64,000 nt of DNA from NCBI GenBank assembly GCA_000934455.1, contig KN889449.1, forward strand, positions 62,001 through 126,000, written 5' to 3'. A program made the position numbers and the translations under genes. The DNA comes from Apostichopus parvimensis. Taxonomy: Eukaryota; Echinodermata; Holothuroidea; Aspidochirotida; Stichopodidae. The notes below the pieces were generated by a model. It saw only the letters and a list, made by a program, of their open reading frames with translations. It ran no database searches and was not told the origin of the DNA. Each line of letters begins with the position of its first letter. Positions within the stretch are counted from its first letter, which is position 1. This document shows positions 36,300 through 49,200 of the stretch, one piece after another.

Positions 36300-39200
36300 T
36301 CTCCCCTCCTTAAAAGAAGTCGTCCTCGACCTCGTAGAACTTTTAGGTGCTGAACAGAAGAGAAAGTGATAAATAGAAAATGAAATATGAAATACGTTGA
36401 ACAAAGTTGTATCTCCTCTTTTTCTTTTTTTGGAATACGTTCCTCTCTCACTTGACTACTGACTTCCCCTTTTTTTCTCTGCTTGCCTACAAATTTCACG
36501 ATTCTGGACTAGTAACACATTGTCACCAACAGATTCTAGAAGGGAGATTCCCTATGTCTCACTACAAAACAGTGGCCACCTATTTTGCTGCCGTTAAAAG
36601 ATTGTCCTTTAGCAACTGAACTCTGCTTGGTTTAATTAAATATCAATTATAAGGTAGGCACTTAGTTCTCACACCCCGTTAAACCAGCTTGGGCATTGGT
36701 ACTATCTCCTTTGTCTGTACTCACTCTTTTTACCAATCTAGTATAATCCAGTTACAGTTTTGATTCCGTCTTTGCTGTAGAGTCATTTTTAGTCAAATAT
36801 TTTCATGCTGATAACAATCAATATCCCTCTGAATTCTCAGATTTACTAAAATTTAAACAGAATGTCCTGTTTTAACCAAATTATAGGGAGTCTACTTGAA
36901 GTTTTAACCAGTTCCCCTCAACAGTCGCCTACCACACTGGTTGATATGTCTGTGGGTGGTACATCTCGTGCATCTGCGGTTGGCGCAGCTGGGTAAAAAT
37001 CGGACCACCTGATGCATTATAAGGCGGGACAGGGGGCGGATACTACCCTGGTCCTTGATATATGGGTGGAGCTGGTTGCCACAGAATCCTGTCCTCTGGT
37101 TTGATATGATGCTCATTGTCCATTATATTGTTTGTCGTTCAACATCAGGTAATGTACACATGTCCCCATTGTGGACAATCATTGTCTGCACGTGATTCAC
37201 CTCTGGTTGATACTGACGTGGTACTCCGAGTTGGTCATAAGTCAACATCTGTTTCGGTCGTCTTGGTCTAGTTGGGTATCTCGCAGCGTCCTGTTCCTGT
37301 TGAGCTGAGCCCACTGGCATTAGGTCATCCTTAATGGCTGTGCCTTGTGGATCTGGATCTTCGTTCAACTCAGGTGCGACCCTCTGTGGCATAGTCACCA
37401 CTTCTGCCCTGTCATTGTGATTAACCTCGCCATTGGGTCCCCCTGACCGGTTCATAGTGTTTAGCGGTTCCCTAACCAGGTAAAGTTCATCATCCTCAGA
37501 GTCAGACCCTGAATCTTTGCAATCCTCCACAAACCGTGCCCTTTGGCCTGTGAGTTTGGGACCTCCTATCCTTCGCCGGTATCTCGGGTGTAAACAGTTC
37601 ACACGACAGGAGCATATTATGATGCACTGTTTTCTGTCTTCCAATGCCATCTTCTGGAGCAACATCATATACTGGTAGGTCTGGTGAGTGTCTTTTCACC
37701 ACACGATATACTTTGTCTTCCCAGAACGAGCCAAGTTTGTTGGGGCCTTCAGACCTGCCAACATTCCGGATAAGAACTCTGTTGCCTGGTTCAAGAGGTT
37801 CGGGCAGCTTGCCTTTGTCATAGTACCTCTTACCTTTCTGGGAGTTCTTCACGGCAGCTCTTTTAGCCACTGGATCCCTGAGAATCCTGTTGATTTCCCA
37901 GACCAAAGGCTAGGTCAATTGGAAGACGAGGATGTCGACCAAACATGAGGTACATCGGTGAAAACCCTGTTGCTTCACTTCTTGTGGCATTATAGGCATG
38001 TACCACCTTTTGCAAAATATCACTCCATCTGCTCTTTTTGCTCTCCGCCAATGTCCTCAACATGCCCAACAATGTCCTGTTAAACCTCTCAGCTTTCCCA
38101 TTACATTCTGGGTGATATGGAGTTGTTTTCGAATCTTTGACTCCTGAAAGTTTCTGCAGACGGTGGAAAACTTTGTTTTAGAATTCTCCCCCCTGATCAC
38201 GGAGAATTCGCTTAGGGAATGCAAACCTCATCACAAAGTTGTTGAAAACACAATCTGCAGCGGTCTTTGCCATATTATTCCTAGTGGGATAGGCCTGTGC
38301 AAACCTTGTTAAGTGGTCTACAATGACCAAAATGTATTCATAGCCTCCAGCACTCCTCTCGAGATGCAGAAAATCAATGGAGACTAATTCCAAGGGCTCT
38401 GATGTTACAATAGGCACGAATGGTGCTTTAAGGGGACGGGCTGGCTTTTTCTGACACAGACATCTGCACTTCTTCTTTATGAAGTTTTCCACGTCCCGTT
38501 CCATGTTTGGCCAATAGAACCGTTGTCTAACAAGATCCATTACTCTGTCCATGCCTTAATGCCCCATTTCTATGTGAAAGTCATTGTACACTGTCTCTGA
38601 AAATAGCAGGTAACACCAGTTGATGGCGAGTTGGTGTGTGTCGGTACAACAAGCCATTGTCCCCTGTACTGAGTCTGTTCCATTCTCTCAGCATTGCACG
38701 GGTGGGAACTGATTCTTTCTTCCAATCCACCGTATTTGGTCGTTGCCCCTTTCCTGTAAATTTTATGACCCTTCCAATGGCTTTGTCAGCAAGTTGTGCC
38801 TCCAGTATTTCCTCTTTACTGATTTGGTACACTGTGCTCGGTGGTTGGTCAATATCTCCTGCTCCGTCTGGATCTCCTGTGACAGCCATCACCCAGGGAC
38901 ACTGTTCACTCTGAGCTTGAGCCTGCACGGCGGCTCATATTGCCTGGACTGCACACAAATTGACTTCTTCTGAGCACTCATCGATGAAATTCTCTGTCTG
39001 TAGTGGCATCCTCGATAGTGTGTCTGCACCATAATTATTTCGCCCAGGACGATATGTCATAGAGAAATGAAAATCCGCCAGCTCTGCAAACCATCTCTGG
39101 CCAGTAGCATTAAGTTTTGCTGATGACAGCACATAGGTAAGAGGGTTGTTGTCAGTGTAAACTTGGAATGACGGGGCATAGAACAGGTAGTCAGGTAGAA

Positions 39201-42200
39201 CAGGAACTTGTCAGTAATGGACCATATCAATGCCAAGAATTCCAATTTACCCGAATGGAGGTGGTAGTTCTGCTCTGCTGGTGATAAGCACCTGGATGCA
39301 TATGAGATAACCCTTAGTTTAACACTTTGTCTTTGGTAGAGAACTGCCCCGAGGCCTTCCTGGGAGGCGTCAGTTTGTACAACAAACGGTTGGTTATATT
39401 TAGGAAATGCCATGACTGGAGGTTGGGCTAGTTTATTTACCAACATCTCAATGATCTCTTGAAATCTGGCTGTCCATTCTACTTGAGTCTTCGAAGGAAG
39501 TTGTCCCATTCCTCTTTTACCCTTGCCTTTCTTTCCTGGGGGAGATAAGAGATCATATAAAGGTTTAGCCAGTCGTGAAAAATCCTGGATATAGCGTCGG
39601 TAATATCCAATAAAGCCCATTATTTCTCACATCACCAACAGTCTTTGGGGAAGTTTCTTTCAGAGCCCGTAGTGCTGCAGTTTCACTTGAACAGCCAAGT
39701 GCCCTTCTGAGGTAATTACACGCCCTAAGTAACGGCTGCTTCAACAGTTTGCATTTGGCAGCTTTTAATTTCATTCCATGTTCCTGCACTCTCTGAAGGA
39801 CTTGTCTCAACCTTAATAGATGTTGAGTGAAGGTCTCCCCATAGACCAAGATGTCATCTAAATAGGTAACACATATCTCGTTGTTGAGATCTCCAAGGCA
39901 TGCCTCCATACATCTCTGGAACGCTGCTGGTGCGTTCTTCAACCCAAATGGAATTCTAACCCATTCGTACAAACCCCGAGGGGTAATGAAGGCAGTAACA
40001 TGTTGGCTTTGTTCATCCACGAACCCTGGGTGGTATGCCTTACCCTGGTCCAGTGTAGAAAACCATCGGTTGCCACCCAAGGAATCTAATATATCCTGCA
40101 CCCTTGGTAAAGGTTGTCTGTCTGCAATCGTTTTCAAATTAAGTTGCCTAAAATCAATGCACAATCTAAGAGTTCCATCTTTCTTTTGAACGCACACCAT
40201 GGGGGAAGAATACGATGACTGTGATATCGTGACCCATCCCCTACTGATGAGATCTTTCACATATTCCTTTACCTCTTTATAGAGTGGTGGAGGGACTGAA
40301 ATGTATGATTTCTGGACTGGTACATCATCAGCTAACTGTATTTTCATCTTCAAAGTAGGTATGGTGCCAAGGTCATCATCATTTCTGGCAAAAGCATGGC
40401 ATTCCTCTGTTAACATTTGCTTGGCCAACCGCCTCTGTTCACTCGTCAGGTCGGACAGATCTGCACTTGGTAGCCAATCTCCCCTTTCGGTAGTTGCCCC
40501 ATTTTCTAAGATGCCAGCTGTTACTCCTCTTACACCAGCTCTTGTGTTGACCCCTGATGACAGACCCTGTAGGAATTCTCCTGGGAGAACAGTTCTGATG
40601 CTGCATATGTATCCCACACACAGTCGACCTGGCAAGACCACATCTCTTGAACTGTTGTTGGTAACTAGTATCTCTAAACGACAACAGTTCCCACGATTCA
40701 CAGTTACCGGCGTTGGGTGGCAAACAATGCCCTCTGGAAGATAGTGGTCTCCATCTGGTTCAAAGAAGGCTGCAGATTCCTCCTCGGCATGAGCATGGGT
40801 CCCGCACTGCATAAATATTGTCTCTCCTGCCCTTATCTTGGTCACACTTCTGTTCGTTTTGACCACACTGACTTCCTCAGAGTCTGGACTCTGCAGAACT
40901 CCAATGAATTTGTTAAGCTGTACCTCATTCATTTGTGGCAACAAGGTGGACAAATATTTCTGAGCAGTTCTTTCAGGCCTATCCTGTGCCATCTCCTCTA
41001 TGACATTGTAACCGATGATTGGGTTGTCTAGGGATTCTCCCGTCACCGACTTTGGTACGATAATCCCATTGTCTCCCTCTACAGCTTCATGGGGGATACA
41101 GAAAGCTACCTCGATCCATCCTTGGTACCCGATTGGAGTGTCCGTGGCGGTGTTCAGGCATAGCCCCTCACTATCCAGCAGCTCCTCAATTGGTCTCAAT
41201 GGGACAGTGGGCATACACTGCTTACCCATTCCTCAGAGATCAAAGAAACCTGGGCTCCTGTGTCCCATAAGGCCGGCAGTCTGCATACCATTCAGTGTAC
41301 AATGAACTAAACATTTTTCCCTACCAGCTGTGCCATTTTCTTTCTTTTCTTAGTACTCTCTAACCTCCAAGTGGCACTAACTGGCATGTTAGATCTCTTA
41401 CCTGATGGCTGGGACGCTGATCTGGTACTGGTCACTCGATGTCCCGCTCGGGTGGCCTTCGCCCGTTTCCCAGATTTCGGCCTTGTTTGCAGCCTCTCTG
41501 GAAGTGGTCATCACTATCACACTTAAAACAATGAGTGCACTCCCTTCCTTTACCACGATCAACATACCTTTTACAACCCCATTCTGGTTTGCCTTTGTGA
41601 CTTCTCACGAGGTGGAACCTGCTGAAGGGCACTGATTTCTGCCCTTAATATTTCCCTTACCCCAGCTTGAATATCCTCCAATGAGACTGGGTTTGTATCC
41701 CTCTCAGTTGGTTTGTTCTTGTCTGTCCTTCTAGGTGGGGTGGCCTCTTCCTCAGTAGGTAAAGTCACTTGATTGATTTTCAGCTTCCGCATCTTATGAT
41801 ATCGTTCCGCCTCCTGGCCCACACATAGGGACAGACTCTCTAACAGCTCTTCATCAGTGGTAGTTGGGTTTCTTAGAAGGGGTTGCATCTGTTGCCTACT
41901 CGCTCTGGAGGCCTGTGAAAAGTGTGTGAAGGAACATTTGTTCAGGGAGGGTGATGTCTGCTCTACCCTCAAGGTAGTTACGAAGACGGGAACCTGGGAC
42001 GACCGCCCTTAAAACTCCCTCAATGATTTCGTCTGTGCTAAAACCCTTCCTGGATCCAATCTCTATCTGCCTGGCAAAGTTGAGCCTGTCTTTCTGCCCT
42101 GGCTCTAATATCTGGCCAGATATCTTAAACTCCGTTTTCCAAGGTATGTTTCCTACTGTGCTCTGTATACGGTGGTTTGTACCTTCAACAGGTGGTAGGT

Positions 42201-42672
42201 GGCTAACCTCTGTAGAACTTGCAGGGCTCCCTTCCACGGGCACTTCTGTCTGCAACCTGAAGCTATCTAATTTGTCGCTCAAAGTATTTAGCAGAAGCCT
42301 GTTATCCTCTGTTTGCTCATCAAAGGCCTCACTATAAAGGTATCTGTTGACTAATCTTAATAAGGATGGAAGGCCCTCACCGTCAAACATGGCTTTTCTG
42401 ACTTCAGGAAGGTTAAGCAGTTCACCCACAATTAAGACTTGCTCCTCAGTGCACTGCTGTATGGCCAACTGGACTTCTTGGACCACTTCCTCAATCTCTG
42501 GAGTAACCATGGTACTTGACTGGGTTACCTCTTCACCAGCTGCCTTAACACGTCGTTCCTTTGTACATCTACTTTCGGCTTCGTTGCTGTCTGTTAGTTC
42601 TTTTCGATGATGCGCCCTCTAAATGGGATTGATGAACCCACCTAGCACACCATCCGGGTGGTGCCTCCAAAA

Positions 42673-42875
42673 TGTTACCGTCCCCTGGAGGGGAGAGAGT
42701 AGACAGACAAAAATTTCATATACTTTGAGAAATGGCGTTGCCCTATTCTCAACCAGCAGCGTGCCCAGCCCCCGCAGTAAACAAACTAACAGATTGGAAT
42801 CTGCTAACTTCTGACATTCTGGATCGATGCGAACGCAGTCGTATAAATAGCGATAATACCGCAACTTGGAAAATG
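42673..42875 (-). repeat. 5' LTR of the gypsy fossil
   Basis: Matches the 36-kb copy. On the minus strand 'tggaggcaccacccggatg' follows immediately downstream, a plausible primer-binding site because it starts TGG. Similarity to the other LTR stops near 42876, so this copy is shorter or diverged at its outer end. Confidence 0.8.
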
Positions 42876-43980
42876 AAATTTTTTTGGGCTATGGCCACTT
42901 CTTTTTCATTTTTAACGGCAATGTTGATGCTGTTATTTACCTCGAACATTGTCACATGTATCTTCTAAGTTAGATTGGTAACAATGGGGCCAATACAGAA
43001 GAGCTCTTGAAGGATCTTAGACCTTACATTGCTGACAATCCACAACGGCACACACAGAATGGTGATTGGGTTTAAGCTCATGAAAATATATGACAAACTG
43101 TATGAGGACATTTATTACGACAAAGAGTAATTGAGAAGAAAGAAAGTTAGATTCCGTGTATCTTGTTTATCATTTATGAAAAGAGGTAACTTTGCAAGTA
43201 CAAAAACTTGTGCTTATTAGTGCAACAAAGAACTTAATCAAGGCAAACTATATAAAAGAGATAAATACTATAACTGATACTTCTTGGCAACATAAACACA
43301 AAAGTATAGTGGAAATTCCAAGCTTAAACAGTGCACTCAAACAGGGTGTTGACATTAAGGGAAGGGTAGTTTTGAAACTCCCTTTGAAAAGTATTTTCTT
43401 TCACTTACGTTTGAATACAAAATCATAATAATAAAGAATATTGAAGCTCTCGAAGTCTTTGTCACGGACTTTTTGGAAAGTATGTCCAAAATCACCACCT
43501 TGCCCACTAATTAGAGGTAAATACTATCCTAACTGTATTTGATACTTTTCGTCTCTAAATAAGTAGTTTTGAAAGCGAGATTAGGCAAACTCGTCGTAGA
43601 CTCGCAAGTCGGGGCCTCGTAAACACTCGCTGTTGAAAGTGTGCATACACCGTGCGACTTGTATTGTTCACCATATAGCCTCATTGTGTAAGTTACTGCG
43701 TGGTGTTTCGTATAAACGCCGCAGATGGGCTGGGCTTTTTCAACGTAAATACAATTATCATTGGGCTTGTATCATGTAGTTATTATGATAATTTTGTGGA
43801 GCAGATCCTTAACATCACTATGGGATAACGATGTATGAACACTATTGTTTCATTTACGGCGAAGGATGAGTTTAGTAAAAGTTTTTAAGATTGGGCTCTC
43901 TCTTTGTTTCGTTACTGGCCCAATATTATGTAAATATTGTATATATTGCTGAGGGGATTTCAGGTTAGCGCCCTCTTTTA
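42876..43980. other. no recognisable gene
   Basis: AT-rich DNA with chance frames. A CpG-richer patch lies near 43580-43740. Confidence 0.4.
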
Positions 43981-43984
43981 GTAA

Positions 43985-44750
43985 TTAAGATGGTGGCGCC
44001 CATGTTCGCTACACAAATGTACCGTGTGGAGTTGTCTAGGCCTGAAGTTGTTAACTGGCCTAGCTGTGCTGGAAGTTTCACTTGTGTTTTAGCATGAATT
44101 GAGATTACTCTCATGATTATTTTATATTCTTTTATCTTATGTTATTGTTTTCTTAACACATTTGCCTGGACTATATGCCAATAGCCTAGGGCTTAATTAT
44201 TAACTTACCTCTATAAGTTAGTTTATGACCTCTTAAGGAAATGTGCTGGTTTAATTGTATGTTGGTTAAAGCCACCCTTGTTTGCTATGATTCTCAAAGA
44301 CTTTCACGATTACGATGAAGGTTACACTTGATGTGTTATAGGGATTGTTTGGGCAGACGTGTCCTTGCATTTAAATATCCCTATCTCATTGGTTAGTTGA
44401 GCGAACCTGTGTTAACATGACCCAAATGGTCGCAGTCTAATGTATTACTACTAGGTTTAACTGAGGGTCTAGGCTTAACTGTTAGCCCTATTTGGTATAA
44501 TTCTCTGCTCTTTTCAGAGTTGTCCAATGGATATGTTAGAGTTCAAGTCATACAGTTACCAGTGATTTTCATAAGATGCCTTGTAAGTTGTACATATATT
44601 TTCTTATTTTATTCTTATTAGTTTTCATCTTAATTTTATTTTGCAGTAATTAACTCATCCGGGAAAAGATAATATCCACCGCCCTCTTACAATGCTACAA
44701 ACTTTAACCCCCTTAAGCCCCCAATAAAGTTGCCACCACGTATGGAGAAG
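43985..44750 (+). ncRNA. possible two-exon noncoding transcript
   Basis: A YY1/initiator-like 'aagatggtggcgcc' near 43988 could mark a start. A donor CTT|GTAAGT (GT at 44583-44584), a pyrimidine-rich acceptor ending 'attttattttgcag' (44646), and an AATAAA at about 44725 could define a last exon. The intron would be only about 64 nt. No long frame crosses it. Speculative, from signals only. Confidence 0.25.
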
Positions 44751-45049
44751 TACGGAAGCTATTTGATTTGTTGTCTTTGTTTTTCCCTACTCTCTGTCAT
44801 TACAGTAGGATATGATGGTTGTCAATGCTTTCAATTAAAGTTAATCACTTAGTATAATGTCCTTCATGACGATCCCTTGACATAAAATTTGAAATCTTGA
44901 GTTTTGAACAGGCTAACTCTCTCAGCTTTCATCAGTGGCTTTGTTACATCAACAACAGTTGTGTTTTTTATTTTTACTTGAGCTATTCTTGGGAGGTGAT
45001 ACAGCAGTCTTTCATGGAGGGGATCTTCATCTCAATGCTCATCTTCATC
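44751..45049. other. no recognisable gene
   Basis: Nothing supported apart from the possible 3' end of the unidentified minus-strand exon next to it. Confidence 0.3.
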
Positions 45050-45231
45050 ACATGGTTCACGAATCAAGGATGTGACGAGGGCGGTACTGCAGTTGTAAGT
45101 TAGTAAATTATCTCCATCTACTTGACAAAGCAGGTTGAAGGGGTTTTCTTCTTCATCAAATGCCAACACAGTTACACTAAGCTGCTCCTCTGGTGGAGAT
45201 GCTCTCTGAATATATGACTGCGATAATGTAG
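45024..45231 (-). CDS. unidentified terminal exon
   Basis: On the minus strand a good acceptor ('ctacattatcgcag') opens SYIQRASPPEEQLSVTVLAF, then 'EEENPFNLLCQVDGDNLLTY', 'CSTALVTSLIREPCDEDEH' and a stop near 45030. The acidic end and the clean acceptor look gene-like. I do not recognise the product. It is not phase-compatible with the exon at 45733-45901 as I drew it, so an intermediate exon, or no link, is possible. Confidence 0.35.
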
Positions 45232-45732
45232 AATACAAAAGGAGACGTTTTGGAAACAAATTACAGATTCCATAGATAATCCATGTCCAATACACTCACA
45301 ACTTGTCTTATAATAATGAAAAAACTGTGAGAATTCGTACAAAACTGCAGGCCAAGATTTTATTTGACAGATATTTTTTTAAAGTTCTTCTATGGAGACT
45401 TTTTGGAAGGGTAATCATACAGCAAATAAATCAGATTACCCAAAAGATACTGAATGTTAGTGCCATGGACTTGCTGTAATGGTTGATGTACACCTATGCA
45501 AAGTATATTTAAGTACTTTTAGGAGACTGGTACCTTTAATTGACCTAAATAGAACTTTCACCTTGAATAACAATAACCCAAATTCATTCACCAAGGCTTA
45601 CCTATATACCAATATATTTAACGTTCAACCGGCTTGCTCTTTATTATTTGTAACATATCAATGATGTGCTCATGTAACTGAGACTTCAATGCAAACAACT
45701 ATGTAAATATGAATGGATATACCTGTTGTTTA

Positions 45733-45901
45733 GTTCGAGAAGTTGTAGAGAGTTCTTTTTCCTTCTGATATTCGCTGAAAACAAGTTTTTAACTACAACA
45801 ATGTCTGCAGCCTTAATCTTTAACAAACTACTTCCACATTGGCACCATGTTGCCTTTCTTGTTTTGGATGACAATAGTTCTGATATCAAGCGATGTGTCA
45901 T
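45733..45901 (-). CDS. unidentified basic exon
   Basis: The minus strand from ATG 45901 encodes about 56 residues (MTHRLISELLSSKTRKATWC ... SLQLLELNN) up to a donor (AACAACAG|GTATAT). Lys/Arg-rich with a hydrophobic 'AADIVVVKNLF'. No family recognised. It may be an exon of the same gene as 45024-45231. Confidence 0.3.
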
Positions 45902-46810
45902 TTAAAGGCCACCTGGCGAAGCCATTCATCCTGTGAGTGAAAATATATTTAAAGAAAAAACATCAAAGAGCAAATCCGTCAGAAATCTCAAATAGTTCTA
46001 AACTACCTGACACAGTGAATAGAAGTCAGCATGTTTATTTTAATGTAGGCATTAATCAAAATTCAACGGGACCCTGCCAAATCGATGGATTGTCGAAAGA
46101 CTGATTGAATGCTTATGATAGCTGACTGGCAAACAATTACACATGTAAATGGATGAACTGAAACAGACAGACATAGGGCAGCTGCAATGACTTTACCAAC
46201 ACAGTTAGTATAGCCAGTGAATATTAATTAACTTTTATTGGTTGTAAACATATAATCCCTTATGTCTCACTCTAGCAGGCCCAGATCCACAGACCAGGAG
46301 ATGCGAATGTGAACATGTACCATTACAATATTTTGACCAGGATCCAATGCTTAGATAAGATACAATACTTCGTTAAACTGCTCTCATAGCTTGTTATTGT
46401 AAATGACAAAGAAAATTTTTAGAGCATATAATTAAATTTTGTAACTTATGGCTGGACAAAAGGATTATCTGATGAACAAGAAAATGAAATTCACGACGGG
46501 GAGAGGAGTACCTTCTCTGGGTATCTAAAAATAATCCTAACTATCTGAATGATATTTCATAAAACTGTGTGAATTGTCTTCACTGGAGAGGACTTGATCA
46601 TAGAAATATCTGCTGGAGGTCTCAGATATACAACTGCCTGGTCGATAATTTGTTCTCTAATTTCATAGAGGTTGCCTTGAAACACTTGTGATGTCTGTGG
46701 CACCTTCCATCAAGGTAGCCTGTGTTCACACAATGCAAGTTGCCTCATTTCTTTGTGAATCCAATCCTTTGTGTAAGTTGTAGGTGGTGAGGCAGATGCA
46801 ATTACACGCT
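45902..46810. other. unassigned; weak minus-strand coding signal at 46560-46720
   Basis: On the minus strand about 46565-46705 reads 'VFQGNLYEIREQIIDQAVVY', 'LRPPADISMIKSSPVKTIHT' without a stop, between stops. It could be another exon of an unidentified minus-strand gene. No family was recognised. Confidence 0.2.
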
Positions 46811-46813
46811 TTA

Positions 46814-47030
46814 AAGGCGCGTTCACACGACAAACTCGTGTGCGATTTCTTTTTAGCCGACTTGTCGTGTACGATTTTATCGGAACGTGTAAATTGCTTC
46901 TCCTCTTGTCGTGAGGAATTATCGTTGACGACAAAATCGTCGCACGACTTTATCGCAGCGTGTGAATGGAATCTTCTTTAACATCTGTCGCGCGCGACAA
47001 CATCTTGAGTTGTCGTGCAAAGGGGAGCAC
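46814..47030. repeat. CpG-rich self-complementary element
   Basis: 'ttcacacgacaaactcgtgt' near 46821 and 'gcacgactttatcgcagcgt' followed by 'gtgaatgg' near 46942-46968 form imperfect inverted ends. Between and beyond them 'cgacttgtcgtg', 'gtcgtgagg', 'gacgacaaaatcgtcg' and a perfect 14-bp palindrome 'tgtcgcgcgcgaca' (46986-46999) recur. A degenerate MITE is the simplest reading. Confidence 0.6.
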
Positions 47031-47085
47031 TGTTCAGCTATTGTCACGATTTTCACCAGATGGTTTAGCGACCAGTGACCACAAA

Positions 47086-47150
47086 ATGGCTGACTTAGCG
47101 ACTCAAGGACGTCAAGAAATCTGCCAAAAAAGACGATGGGCTGTAGGGAG
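47086..47150 (+). CDS. possible first coding exon
   Basis: ATG in 'acaaaATGGC' opens MADLATQGRQEICQKRRWAV and reaches a donor-like GGGAG|GTAGGA at 47151. Very short; the downstream gene is unknown. The CpG-rich repeat just upstream could supply a promoter. Confidence 0.2.
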
Positions 47151-47159
47151 GTAGGAATT

Positions 47160-48480
47160 TTCGTAACTATCATTTAGACTATTTGGGACTTACATAAAAG
47201 GATAACAAATCAGTTATATACTTGACTCTTCTCATAAACTTAAAGAAAGAATTGCGCATGGATGGTCCCTGAAGTGATGCCATTGGTCCTATATATGTGT
47301 ATTGTGTCGCACATAATGCATACTATTATGCGATGTTAATGAGTACAATCTAGCCTAGGCCTTACTAGCTTTAATACTAAAGAAATTGTTGTTAAGTTGT
47401 GTTGCTTGAATTAATCTGATGTTTCTCAAGTTTTTCTGTATCCTCGGGTGTGCGAGTAGTCAGTGCTTAGGAATTCTGCATAATTTAACTATAAAATAAA
47501 TAATAGAAAGCCGCTGTCATTCGAAGGCCTAATAATGATACGGATATGACAAATGATATAGTGAGTCGGATTCACGTTATTTTGCATTATGGTTTTAAGG
47601 CAGATGAAATAAAATATCTCAAGCGACATGATCGTTTTATACATCCATTAAATGAGAGTGTAATCAATGTTCTCATTGAAAAAAAAACATGCTATGGCGC
47701 GAGAAAGCGGAACATATTATACTACAATATATATACTTGACTTCCAAAATACATATATGGTTTACTTGCAAAATACATTTTAGACATATTTATATGTAAT
47801 GTATACATATATATATATATATTCAGCGAAAATTATATTAATTCCCTTCAAATATATATTTATATATTCTTCAGGCGTAGAGATTTTTTGTAAATAACAA
47901 ATTGTATTCGGTGTCCTAATATATGTATTGTTTTACGATAAATATTATAAATTTTATGTGAAGAATTGATATATTCTGAAAGAGAAAAATCGATATTTTG
48001 TCACGAAAAATATTATCTGTTATATATATATATATTACATAGAGTTTAAAAATGTATATATTCTCTGACAGAAAAATATTTTTCTTTAAAAAAATATCAA
48101 AATTGTCACACAGAAAATACATTTATTCTACAGGAAAAATTATATTCTGTGCAAATATATTTCTTAATTGTGTGTAAGGAAAAATATATATAAAGTTCTA
48201 TTGTGTGCGAAATAGAAATTCTCTGCGAAAAAATGGATATTCTATATAAAGTACGGAGCTCTGTAAGTGCCGACTAAGATGTTTTGTACAGTAACTTCAG
48301 TGACCAGCTTCTTCATTACACTGGCTATTCATTACATGCACTTCTTTGCTCAGAATCGAAATGCAGTTCAAAGTTACTGGTTTTGCGACATGACATTGCA
48401 CATTATAGTACGACGATACGATCGACAGCGAAGCCCACTGTACCGTAACTAGCCGACTTAACAGTATCAGCAGCAATACA
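47160..48480. other. AT-rich DNA
   Basis: 47700-48250 is strongly AT-rich, with TA runs (about 47806-47822 and 48017-48034) and repeated 'gaaaaatat' words. No gene is supported. Confidence 0.5.
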
Positions 48481-48483
48481 GTC

Positions 48484-48503
48484 ATGGCGTCCAGATCGGG
48501 CCC
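48484..48503 (+). CDS. possible 20-nt first coding exon (MASRSG)
   Basis: 'cagtcATGGCG' has a favourable start context and runs into a perfect donor, CCC|GTGAGT. No downstream exon was identified. Listed because start context and donor coincide. Confidence 0.2.
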
Positions 48504-48775
48504 GTGAGTATGATACAATTATCCCAAGATTCGTTGCATATCACTAGCCACTGCAGATTTGAAACAATGCATTGTTAACCATGTGGCTGAAATAAGGCTA
48601 GGCTAGCATTACCGACGTCAGTTGGTAGCCTTATATAGACATTAGGTTGCTCTAAAAAACAGTGTAAACAGCATAGGCCTAGCCTACCTGCTACTTAAAG
48701 TAACGTTTATCTACCATTCCAAACAAATGTACTTACACTAGGCTAATACTTAGTATAGGCCTTCATAGAGTTCTA

Positions 48776-49200
48776 CTGTGGACATCATGGGAATAGCGAA
48801 CTATCCAATCGTGGACAGGGTATAGTGTGAGTTAACACATGGCAACTCTGGACACAACCTCCATATGCCAGATATTTTTAACAAGTCACAGCTCAGACCA
48901 CCACCCTACTCGTAAAGGCATATTTTCTGTACATAAACATCATAATTAGTCATCCCTGGTGATGAACGTCATTTTCCACATCTCAACTGTTAAATATTGG
49001 GACTGAATGCCGTACTATCCAACCGAGGACACGGTTGCCTAAAGTGTCGAGTTTTCCCCATATCAACTGTGGAAATCAATGAATACTATCCAACTGCGGA
49101 CACGCTGTGTCTTTAGTGTGGAGTTTCCATAAATCAAAGCGGGACGTGTTTGCACAACCTCTGGATATCACAGCTATTTGTAACATATGGCTGCCTAAAG
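48776..49200. repeat. degenerate repeats with 'actatccaa..g.ggaca' core
   Basis: Cores at about 48800, 49014 and 49086, each followed by 'gtgt' and 'gag/cga' words and a recurring 'ccatatcaa' or 'caaatcaaa'. Unit spacing about 70-210 bp. Old tandem or dispersed repeats. Confidence 0.45.

Larger units (their letters stand above)
36057..42875 (-). mobile_element. Ty3/gypsy LTR retrotransposon fossil
   Basis: Parts in transcriptional order (minus strand): 5' LTR (about 42673-42875); gag-like region (about 42510-41570) with a CCHC zinc knuckle near 41530; protease-like region (about 41230-40400); reverse transcriptase with 'YLDDILVYGE' (about 39870); RNase H with 'QTDASQEGLGAVLY' (about 39360); H2C2 zinc-binding and integrase core (about 38550-37860); integrase C-terminal and proline-rich tail (to about 36900); a purine-rich tract near 36305; 3' LTR (about 36057-36299). 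The LTRs differ by roughly 3-4 percent over about 200 shared bases, so the insertion is moderately young. It is broken, with around eight interruptions. Confidence 0.9.

Noticed and set aside
47800-48240. AT-rich stretch as a possible replication origin or centromeric satellite
   Set aside because: Only irregular TA runs and weak word repetition; no regular period was found.
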